A stretch of DNA of 61,718 nucleotides from Acanthaster planci (lineage: Eukaryota; Echinodermata; Asteroidea; Valvatida; Acanthasteridae), in contig NW_019091506.1 of assembly GCF_001949145.1 (NCBI RefSeq), positions 663,548 through 725,265 of the forward strand, given 5' to 3'. Made by a program: the position numbers and the translations under genes. The notes under the pieces were generated by a model. That model was not told where the DNA came from. It saw only the letters and a program-made list of their open reading frames with translations, and searched no databases. This document shows positions 11,601-23,600 of this stretch, piece after piece. Every line of letters starts with the position of its first letter. Positions within the stretch are counted from its first letter, which is position 1.

Positions 11601-14600
11601 CAACTTGGAAGAATGGTTTGATGGCAGATTGTAATGAAATACTGTTTTAATAGCTGAAGCAACCAATCCCAGAGAAATTATGTTTATGCGGGGACATTAA
11701 AATTGAAATCAAATATTATGGTGATTGGACTATGACTGAAATGAAAGTGGGGGAGTTCTATTAAACAGAGGGCCTCTGGAACTGACAGGTGATATTTGCC
11801 ATTTTTGTCAGATGTGGAGATGTCTTTTAAAGAATGTTCAACCGGATCACAATTGTGGCAATCTATCCGTTAAAGCGACTGAGTACAGAGCAACTGAGCA
11901 GTGCTTGTTTGTTGGTCCCCTTATCTACCTGTTTGTGGACACTCACCAGCCCTCGGTTGCAGCATTGCCATTTTGGTTCCCATCTCTCGGTCCTTCATGG
12001 GCTGCACCTGCTTGGCGGCTAGCATGCCACCACTCACACCTGTGACAAGAGTTGAAGCAATCTGAGTAACTCACTGGCTGTGCTACAAGGATTTACTTAA
12101 TTAATACGAAAACACTCCAGGGGGTGTGTTTTTGTGACCCTGACCAGAAATCTATTTCTGCATTGGACGTTACTGCGACTTAAGTTATGCCTCTGTGACG
12201 TCATTAATCTGACCAAACACTAAGAGCTGAAAGTTGGAGTTGGTTCAGTGTCAATTTAAAATGGCAGAAAACAAATGATTTTTCATTGTCTTTCACGTAA
12301 GAAAATGACACATTTTAAGGTTCTTATTATGAGCAGTGAATCAAATGAGCAACTTTCTTATATAAGGTGAAAATAGAGTAAAGCATCAGTGACAAACATG
12401 CCAGATATTGTCTGTTTTATTTTGTCTCTGTTGGATGATGTAACGTTTCTGCTTCGTTTTTGTGGACTGCCTTAAACATGCTCCTGGTCATTGCTTTGAT
12501 GTCCCAGACACGTTTCTGGTTTAGGGGTCACTAAAACAAGTCCCTGAGCTGATAAATGGTAGGATAACTTATGACCAGCGGGTAAATAGCATTATAATCT
12601 CAATCTGAATGGGAGTATAAAGTACTGAAGTGAATACATCATGCGCACAATTATGTGTGTCATGGCACCAGTGCGAGAACCAGCGCTTGAACGGAAGATG
12701 GAGAACTTCACCGTGAATAAGAGTAACTGGTTGAAATTGCCTGGGTGCCATTTAGGCAAGCGATACGCCTGTGCAGTGGACGTTAATGCAAAGGTGCAGG
12801 CACCGCACCGGGCATAGATTGACAAGAAAAAATATTTGTGCTGGCCAAAATGTGGGATTTTTGGAGAATTTCGTCTCACAAAGGAAGCCTGGTGGCACAT
12901 TCTTGAAAGCAAAACTCAAATAAAATACATGACTTGTAATGAGCAAATTTCACGTGAAAAAAGTCCAGTCTTTAAACACAGACATCTGAAAATACAAAGA
13001 CATGCACTGTTGCATCAAAGGGTGGGAATTCTTGTGTTCCAGTAGGACGACCGCTTCACGCCCTCACCCGTTCAAGTATAAAAAGAACCCTTCATCCAAG
13101 TCCCTGCCATCACTACCGTCACATGCAAGGGACCAAACAGTCTCAGCATCAATTCTTGACGCTGAAGAAAGTTGGGATTGTTTTGGACGAGAAAAATTTG
13201 GCTCAATTGGCTTCCTCCCGCCCCCAAGACCTGGACACGCCACTGAGTACTTGGACTGACCTAAGGATGTTGGTCTCCTCACTGGTTCTTCCTGGATGAC
13301 TGGCTTGTGCACAGGTTTCTGTAAACGCTAACAAACGGCACAGAGATGTAAATGTACAACATAATGTTTGTGGCTCACCTGATTGGTCACTCTGCCACCC
13401 CAAGCCTGACCTGTCAGGGTTGACTATCCAAAAATAACATGCGGTTAATGGAAGGCTGCCTTAAGGTTTTAGAGTTTTTTGGGGGGGTCCCTGGGACAAA
13501 ACCCCAAGTTAGAGCCCGTTTAATATTCCCCTCTCTCCCAATACTTCCCATGCTGCTCAAAAGTGCAAAATACGCATTGCTCTTTATTGCCCAGTGAATA
13601 AATGCCATGTACCACAGGCGCTCATGGGTTGGCAGGGCATTCATCAGGGCTGATCCCAAAACACTTTCCAACTACTGACCTCGTCTGAACGGTCCGTGGG
13701 ATGGGCACCGACCGCCGGCTCCCTGCGCCTGTGGTCCACCTCCAGGCCTCTGCCTCTGGTGGATGGGTTCTGGGGCGGTTTGGGCTTGGGCTTGGCGTTG
13801 GAGAACTGGATGCCGTAGACGGGGGGCGGGATCACCAGGTACGTGGAGACATCCTGGCGTTCAGGGAGGTGGCTGGACGTCAGCTCTATGTTGTAGATGG
13901 AGGCCAGGGCATCACTCAAACAGAAGCTAAACACACATTCAAAATAAAAAAAAAAGAGAAATTGCTAGAAGACACATACTGTCAGTAAGTTGGTCACCCA
14001 AAGTGCACTGGAAAGAGGCAAGTGGTCACATTCTGTCCAATTCTACATTCATTTTTATTTATTCATATTTATTTTAAATATCTCATAAGGTTTGAAAGCC
14101 TTGCTTCTCAATCCTGGAAAATCTTGTGTTTTTGCTCTTGAGAAAGATTCTACTAAGATCCCAAAATCTGGCCCTCTAACTACATACCTTGGACAACATA
14201 GTCAATAATCAGTTTGCAGCAGTTTTTGTATTTTTTGTAATTTTCCAAGAAATGCCATTCTATCAGCATCCTAGATTTTAGGCTATCCCTACTGTGCAAG
14301 TTTTCCCCAAACATCATCATTAAACATGTTTTTATGTGGTACATTAATAAACAGTAAACCAATGAAGTTATGTACCGGTACCTGTGTCTACATCTTGAGA
14401 CTTCATTCATTTGCTTTGCTTGATCAGGCTGTTATCGCATAACGCAGCGCGCTGGCCAGTCGGTTAGGGTTTCCGGGCTGGGTCACATGATACATGTACA
14501 AAGCACTTGCGGGCGCATCATTCGTGCCTGATTTATTTTACAGTTTTGGTTAATGCCCACCCAGTGCTTGTCGACGTGACAATGGCAGCCCGTTTAAACA

Positions 14601-17600
14601 TGCTCGGCTCATCAAAGAAAAGCCAAGCGCGTGACAGTAATGACTCATCATGAAGGCAAATGTTCTTTCATCACTTTTTACTCATCATTTTTCAGTGTTT
14701 TTTTTAATTGGCCTGCCAAAACTTCGAGATAAGTGGCTTTAGTGGTATTGACTTTTTTAGTTACGGATAGTTTATTGTACATAAAGGCCCATTCTTTTGT
14801 CGGAAATACAGAAAGACGTCGAGGTAAACAGAGTTTTGACTTAACGGCTTCGACTTGTCAAGATTTGATTCATTTGTGAACTTTGATGACAGTATGTGAA
14901 AAATTAATGAAGTGAGTTCGACAGTTTCAGAAATTTTCGGAAACAGGAGGAATCCCTCTCATCACGTGACTGTGGCAGCTATCGGACCAAAAGGTAGAAT
15001 CTTTTCGTCCTCCATGGACCATAAGATTCCATGATCCACAGATCCTCTAAAAAGAATCCCACAAATCCCAACAAAGTTCAAAGGAACATGTAATGAGAAA
15101 CTTTTGTTGCAGGAATCCTGTTCAAAGAAAGTCAATCTTTGATACAACCTCCACTTTTTGATACTTACCAGTTCTTCTTGGCTTTTCCCAAAGCACAGTT
15201 GTCTACTGTCACTTCATTTTCTTCGTGGTACTTGCATCTGGAGTAACAAATCAACCAGTGAGCGATCACCATCAAAGCTCTGCCACGAGAACTATGACCA
15301 GTACATGTAGAAAGTTGACCTGTATGGACGATGTACTGTTTACGCATTTGCACTGTAAGCATGTAATTTCGAGGTTGAAGACTTGATCCATTCCTAGCCT
15401 AGCTATTCCTCTTTGTATTGCTTTTGTATGGCTATTTGAATGTCTGCATCTGTATTCTAAAACGATATGTCAACAAAGCCGACATGCAAAAAAATTAATG
15501 CACAATCAGGGAATGAGGGTTTCATTTTGCTCTGCGTAAACAACGCAAATGCCTGCGTGTATGCACTGCAGATATTTCTGCCATGACTTTTCCAATCGGA
15601 TTTTAGCAGTATCTGATGCGCGTTACATTTACTGTATTCCAACAGGCATGCCCAGTCCGAGGCTGTTCAGGAACAGCTACACGACCGCGCGACAGTCTGT
15701 CCTATCAGCACAGCCATATGCTGTCTTATGCCCATTCTTTGTTCTCTAAAGATATCAGCTTTTTGAAATACCAAACTGGGCTGTACGCCTCAGGGCAACA
15801 GCCTACCGTGTATCTGCTTCATAGTCAAAGGTGGAAGTCGTCAGCAGGTTTGTGCAGCCCGAGTGGGATGGTGGTTTGGCGCCCCCATGGACGAACAACT
15901 CACAGAGCAAGACCTCCATTTCGTAGACCTTGCCCAGCCTGTTGGGGACACCTACCCAAAATGCACCAAAGAAAAAAAAAGACAAAAACACACACTGACT
16001 TTAAAACGAAATAAAAAAAAAGGGAAGGCTGATTAGAGACTGCTGGTAGAACACTGCATCGCGGGGAAAGGTACGCCTTCGTGCTGAGTTGGGCATCCCG
16101 AACTGATGTTATGTGTTTTTTTTACAAGCATCATGCAACCAATTTATGTCTCAGACCTGTGAGCAAAATTCACAGACTTGCTGTGAATTTAGAAATCAAG
16201 ATTTTAAGGCGAGGCCCACGTGTGATCATCCAGGGGTTGTGGGGTTCACATCCCACCCGAGTCAACTCATTTCTCCCCCACAAACTTATCGCTGCTTTTC
16301 TTCATCTTACCTGCAGACCTGCCAACCGGTCGTACTCCTTCCTGAGGTCAAGGCATCACCACATAATATTTTAAATGTAGTGGGCTCATTTAAATACCTT
16401 TTAATCTACTGTGTGGTATGTACCTGCTCTATCAGAGAGCCATCGCAAACACCCTTCTACTTCGTTTCGTCTCTGTAACTGCAAATAGGATCATGGGACA
16501 CGTTATGGCTCTATTCCATTTTCGACGACATACAGCTGAACACAGATAAGAAGAGCACTGCTCATACATGGTCACATTTACACCAAGGGCAATTGTAGGT
16601 CCCACGCCTTTGTTTTCCATGACTGATAATGCAAGGTAACTATCATAACAAGGTAGTTGGTGAAGTCCCTAGGACCTTGTAATAATATTGTTCCATTGTA
16701 CGCTTTCCGTTTGTCCAAATACCAAATTTCCACATAAAGTAGGATCGGCAAGAAAGAAACTTTGAATCAGAGTTACTGGAAGAACACTCTGTGAGTCCTT
16801 TCCACAGACGTTAGTTCCTACAAGATCCTGATAATTGGAAGTCTTTCATTTCTTTTGGTGAGAATTAACTGTTTGATGCTTATCTATACTGTGCAGCTTT
16901 ACACACATCAGTTACAATCAATTACATCAATCAGTATCAAGTACTATCTGGCGGTGAACATGGTACTCAGAAAATATTGAAAGACAACTCTGATNNNNNN
17001 NNNNNNNNNNNNNNNNNNNNNNNNNNNNNNNNNNNNNNNNNNNNNNNNNNNNNNNNNNNNNNNNNNNNNNNNNNNNNNNNNNNNNNNNNNNNNNNNNNNN
17101 NNNNNNNNNNNNNNNNNNNNNNNNNNNNNNNNNNNNNNNNNNNNNNNNNNNNNNNNNNNNNNNNNNNNNNNNNNNNNNNNNNNNNNNNNNNNNNNNNNNN
17201 NNNNNNNNNNNNNNNNNNNNNNNNNNNNNNNNNNNNNNNNNNNNNNNNNNNNNNNNNNNNNNNNNNNNNNNNNNNNNNNNNNNNNNNNNNNNNNNNNNNN
17301 NNNNNNNNNNNNNNNNNNNNNNNNNNNNNNNNNNNNNNNNNNNNNNNNNNNNNNNNNNNNNNNNNNNNNNNNNNNNNNNNNNNNNNNNNNNNNNNNNNNN
17401 NNNNNNNNNNNNNNNNNNNNNNNNNNNNNNNNNNNNNNNNNNNNNNNNNNNNNNNNNNNNNNNNNNNNNNNNNNNNNNNNNNNNNNNNNNNNNNNNNNNN
17501 NNNNNNNNNNNNNNNNNNNNNNNNNNNNNNNNNNNNNNNNNNNNNNNNNNNNNNNNNNNNNNNNNNNNNNNNNNNNNNNNNNNNNNNNNNNNNNNNNNNN

Positions 17601-20600
17601 NNNNNNNNNNNNNNNNNNNNNNNNNNNNNNNNNNNNNNNNNNNNNNNNNNNNNNNNNNNNNNNNNNNNNNNNNNNNNNNNNNNNNNNNNNNNNNNNNNNN
17701 NNNNNNNNNNNNNNNNNNNNNNNNNNNNNNNNNNNNNNNNNNNNNNNNNNNNNNNNNNNNNNNNNNNNNNNNNNNNNNNNNNNNNNNNNNNNNNNNNNNN
17801 NNNNNNNNNNNNNNNNNNNNNNNNNNNNNNNNNNNNNNNNNNNNNNNNNNNNNNNNNNNNNNNNNNNNNNNNNNNNNNNNNNNNNNNNNNNNNNNNNNNN
17901 NNNNNNNNNNNNNNNNNNNNNNNNNNNNNNNNNNNNNNNCGGTGTCTGTATACATACACCAAGGCTTAGTCTAGTCTGCAGAGTCTCCCACAGTGTCTGT
18001 ATACATACACCCAGGCTGAGTCTAGTCTGCAGAGTCTCCCACAGTGTCTGTCTACATACACCAAGGCTGAGTCTAGTCTGCAGAGTTGAGTCTGGGAGCA
18101 AGTTCGATTAAGCACCACTGGTTAACTTGTGGTTGGTTGTTGACGTCCCTAGTGTGAGCGACCCCTGTCAACTGTTGTCCGGTCATTAGGTTGAAGGGGA
18201 GAAAAGGTGGTCACAGGAAAAGGTAAAATAGCAAACATTACAGAGAAAAAGTCGTTTACTAGTGGCACACTGTTTTTCCAGGATTTTTCTTTTAACGGGT
18301 CCTCTCTGCACTGTACTATTAAAAGCCGTTTATGGCCACCAGTGATGCATCTAATTTGACAAGCTGGCTGCAAATAGTTGACTAGACTAGTCCAATCATC
18401 GTTGCCTAGTACGAGTTCAATGAGAGTTAGTGGAACTATGGTAAAATATAGTCGTCGCTCCAACTAGCCCAAAGAGGCTTAGTCTAATCTGCAGAGTTGA
18501 GTCAGAGCTGTATATAGAGAGAGTAGCACCAACTTCAAATTTTGGAAACAAATGGCTGTTCATAATGGGAACAGCAAAGCATGCAGCAAGCGCAGCGGTG
18601 CATACACCTGCCAGTTTGTTTCCAACAATGGTGACATTCATGTCGCAACTCTCTCTATACATGGTTCTGAGTTGAATGTGTGTGTGGCGCCCTCAAGTGG
18701 CTGTGGTACATGTATTTAGCCGGGCATTATAGCAAATATCATTCAGTGTTCTGTTTACAATGAATTCTTATTAGTAAATAGCATCAGAACACAGTGTGAA
18801 AGGGTTGGAAATTTTATTAATATGGTGACACTTTTTTAAACACGGATTCAGAGTTCAGCTGAGTGTTAACTGGTCAAGGTAAGAGCACGAGAAGCAAGGC
18901 TGCATCTATTTTAAATGAAATGAACCACATTTAAAGGGGGCCATGCACAAATAAGTCTGTTGAACCCTTCTGCACCACACACGAACATCACCTCCCCTGG
19001 AGAATCCCTTCATGTACCATTTTGCCTGGACTTTTTATCTTTATGGATTTGAGCAAGACTCCGTGAAATGCCTCAGAGAAACTTCCTTCACCGAGTGATC
19101 TGTGAAAAACAGATGACTGTTTGATCCCTATGTCAGGGTGTCATTTGGTCTCCTCACTGTAATAGGGGGAGGGGTGGTCAGAGCCTCAAAAATCCATGAA
19201 AACTCCCTGACAGGATTTGTCCTGGAACCCCCGGTGAATATTTGTGAAGAAGCCCCTGGGAATTATTTTTATAGCAACATGGTGTGTTAAAGAATTTTCA
19301 AGGCGGATAGATGTTCCTAGTTATACACTAAAAATACAACGGGCACTTTCTTTTTCCCATTTCATATTTCCTGCAAATTCCTCTAGCCCCAGAGTCTGGC
19401 GGGCGACGCACGAAAGAGGACAGGGTTGTGAAATAGGAAGCCTAACTTTTTCTTTCCTGGCCTTATGCTGACTCACTCTTGCGCTGACACTGGTAGCGAT
19501 ATCCAACCGGCAGCCTGCCTGGCTCAATGAACTTGTGAAAAACATCAATGATTCCCGAGTACAGGCTGTACGACACGCAGGCGACCTCACACGGCAGGTA
19601 GCCCAGGTCATCGGGTAGCTCGCACAGCGTCTCAAAGGCCAACATGTAGAATGTCTCCATGCAAACAGCTACAGTGGCAAAGGTCACATATATCGATTAC
19701 TTAATATATGTTGATAAATACCCAATGATGCACGATGCATTTAGGGATTAAGCCAGACCCCCATTAAATATGTCACAATCCAAACTATTCCATATGCCAT
19801 ATATTTGTGTTGAAACATTCTGCCTTCTACAAAGATATATATGTAGCCTCTCAGCTTATCATTGCTCTGTGATCACATCCAAAGTGGCCCATCAAAAATA
19901 ACCCTTCCATGATCTTGATTTCCAGGCCTTGTCCATGACTTGTTTTCCTCTCAGAATAGGATTCCACGACATCCTTTTTTCCTCGTTTGCCACGGCTTTT
20001 CCATGACTTCCTGTGACAACTTTTTCCCTCAGGATCTTCCATTACCCTCCATGGCCGTGGGAACCCCGTCAATCAGACAGGTGTGCGGGGGGCTTCTATC
20101 AACCTGGGTTCTATGTCTACTTGACAAAGAACTGTTGAGGATTGGTCCACTGTTCAGTACTTACAATGCCCTGATGGCCATTTCTCAATCATTTGTCTCC
20201 GCTCTTTGGATCGCCTGGTCTCGTTCAGGGCCATACGATCCACCCGCTCCTGCATCCGCAATGACAAACAAAACAAAGACATGTAACAGTACTCAGTACA
20301 TCTTGTCCTTGATAGCGAGTTCCTAAACAATATGGTAACCATTACGTCAAAGTCGAGTCAAGTCCTAGTGTGTGGTCGGTAGATAGAGAAAGAGGACATG
20401 TAGAATAACATGCGTTATAGGCATATCCCGGATATTTATACTTTATTCTATAAGAGCTGTTTATTTTTATTTTCCCGTGTCATTTCTCTTCAATTTAAAT
20501 GTGATGGTTTTGATAGAAAGAAGTGCATATGATGCATGCGGTTCAATGTATCCTCCTTTTCCATCTACAATGCGAGGTCAAGCAGAGTCCAGCTGAATTC

Positions 20601-23600
20601 AAATTGGAGTCACTTTGAGTCCCTGACATTGGAACGCTATCCAAATGCTCATTTACTGATCGATCATTCAGGCGTCCGGTGTATGGGGTTTGATGACGTG
20701 TCACGTTGCTTTTGGATTCGCACAGAGATATACCTACATGCAAATCTGCACTACATGATTTCAAGTTGTCCACATGGTTATGAACAAATATGGACGTGCC
20801 AAACAGGTTTCACTTTGCAAAGTGACTTGGGGCCATAGCAATTTGACATGTACATATACAGTAGGTCTATGGATAAATTTGACTGCAGCACAGACCAGTC
20901 TTGTAGTCAAGACCATCACAAAAACAAGACACAAGACTATTCATAAGACTTGTCACAAGTAACAGTGGAAACAATGACCAAGGAATGCTTTTGTTGTAGT
21001 TCATTTCCATAGCTTGTGACTTGAATTCAGACTGAAGTTCTTGTGGTGGTCTTGTGTTGGTATTGTGATGGCCTTAAGTTGGTCTTGTGGTGGTCTTGTG
21101 ATAGTCTTGTGTTGGTATTGTGCAGGTCTTGTGGTGGTACTGTGATGGTCTTGTGATGGTCTTGTGTTGGTCTTCTGATGGTCTTGTATTGTCTTGTGTT
21201 GGTCTCGTAATGGTCTCGTGCTGGTCTTGTGTTGGTCTTGTGATAGTCTTGTGTTGGTCTTATGATGGTCTTGTGATAGTCTTGTCATGGTCTTGTGATA
21301 GTTTTAAGAGGTCTCCACTCGACTCTGGTGCCGACTTACACTGATCAGCTGTCCAGTGCAGTCCATCTTGCCAGTGTCTGGGTCTGCGTATTTCTGCTCC
21401 TCACTGTATGTCTTGGCACGGGAAGTATACCTGAGCTTCTCTTCATCTGAAAGCTCCTGCAAATGAAGGTAATAATAATCGAAGATTGTGATTGCATCAA
21501 ACAAAATAAGTGTTATAAAACTTTGTTTCTTTAGTCTTTTGAGTGGTTAAAAGCAAGACATCAAACATGAGTACATGTGAGCCCAAAAAATCTACAAAAA
21601 AAAAAAAAAACCTACAAAAACTGGTCCCTGAACGTCTCTACTTCAGACTAAAATCTACAAAATCCACTTCTTTGAATCTTAAAATCTTTTTTATTTTAAG
21701 TGAATGAAAATAGGAGTAGTTCCCCTTTTGGTAAATGTAACTTGAGTGCTTGTTGGTACGATCCCCATGTGTTTTTTGGTAGTGCATCCCTGTTTTCCCC
21801 CTTCAGAGACTGCAGTGTCAGCAGTGACGAGTAAGTTTTATTTTGGGACTTTTGGGCAATTTTGCCTCTCACCGGTGTATACTCATTTCTGTATATTCAA
21901 TGTTGTCCAAGGGACTTGTGAGAAAATATCCACAAGCTTACCCTGGTAGGATTTAAACCCTAGATCTCTTGCTCACTGTAACAGGTGGCATAACCACTTG
22001 CTGCCGGGTGCTTTTAAAATGTAGTGCACACCTACGGAGATTTTCAAGATTCTCGGTTTTCAAAATTCTTCAAAAATTCATAATTTCATTTAATGGACGT
22101 TTACACCCACACGAATAACAGTTTGGTGGCTACTCTAAGCTGACAGGCAACCTTCATTGACTCCTGAATATTTCAGCCAGGCCTGCTGGCCTGTAAAGAG
22201 AGCCAAGAATTGTGAGGTGTTGTGTACTTTCTTTTGTCCCCACTGAATGCGAGTGGCGTCTTTTCAAACGTGGCTGGATTAGCATGCATGCATGCAGCTG
22301 ATATTATCACGTCACGTCATGATATGCTGATAAGTACTTTGTAAGTGCAAAGCCAATGCCTAACTACATGTATGTACCGTGGCACAACCCGCAACATGCC
22401 GTGTTATTATTGCACAGTGTTCATCTGCCATCAGTGTTGTGTGACTCGGGTCCAGGACTCGGACTCGAGTTACATTTTTTATGACTCGCACTTGACTCAA
22501 GTCACACTGGATAATGACTCAGACTTGACAACAATGACTCAGACTTGAGCTTGGTGACTCGTGACTCGAGTCATGTATTTTCATTAAACATATTTACCAT
22601 ATACTTGTATATACTGTACGCTGTCAAAAATTAATTTGTATGCACCTGTGCTATCACTGGTTTGCAAGCGTGGAGCATTGTCGCCTATTTATGTACGGCT
22701 ATAAAATATCCACTGATAAGTCAACCAGACATGTCATATTCCGACGTGTCCACAAACTGTGCGTGTGGTAATCAGACTACGTGCTGAGCGTACATTTGCT
22801 ATTCACACGTGAGTAAGGACGTACACATTCAGTCTCCAGAAACAGTTGTGAATATGAACACTTTTAGTGAAATGGCCAGGCTCGCGTGCGAATAAAAATG
22901 CATGGCCTGCACTGGGCGTGACTGTCAAAGGTTTCTAAATACCCTCATATTTGGCCCACACATTCTCCTGAACCCGTCTTTAATGTACTTTAAAACTGGG
23001 CCAGCACCTCATTCCCTAAATATAGAAATAAACGAAGACACTGGAATTTAAAAATTAAATGGTGGATGATTCTCATAAGCAAAAGAGTACCCATAGCTTT
23101 TGCAATAGGTGTAATTTATCAGCATAAACAAAAGAGATAGCTTACAATTTTGATCATGGATGTCCTCCATGGCTTGATATACTTAGAGAATAATTGGCTG
23201 AACAACTTGATCATGACTTGTGACTTGGACTCGAGGTTTGTGACTTGAGACTCAAAATCCAGGTTTGTGTCTCGAGACTTGGACTCGGGACTCGACATTG
23301 GTGACTCGACTACAACACTGTATGTAAATAGTATGGTGTTCTGTAGCCAACAAAATTGCTTTGCATCGTGCCATCATGTCATGGCACCGTCGTGTTGCCG
23401 TCCGTTGTATCCTTTCTAAAAATGGCTGGTGATTATTACTGCCAATAGAAGATATACACGCATGTCACAAGTCTGGGAAAAAATTATGTGCGTGCTTCGG
23501 GCCTGCAAGATATGACCATGATGGTAGCTGTTGGTGTGGAACTTTTTACTGATAAACCATGGATAAACTAACCATGTAAATTTGAATTCATTCACCATGT

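Noticed and set aside
16230-16275. tRNA-like T arm (GTGGGGTTCACATCCCAC)
   Set aside because: Only the T-arm-like hairpin is present. No A box or cloverleaf was found, so at most it is a SINE scrap.
16304-16334. 31-nt MAEL micro-exon (KEYDRLAGLQ) with strong GTAAGATG donor
   Set aside because: Its end phase does not match the next MAEL exon and the acceptor has a weak pyrimidine tract. Mentioned under the gap instead of called.
16927-18101. Long open frames of 330-385 codons on both strands
   Set aside because: They run through the 945-bp N gap. The readable part is the 51-bp minisatellite, so they are artefacts.
22283-22298. (GCAT)n tract as a regulatory site
   Set aside because: Only about four units. 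An ordinary microsatellite.
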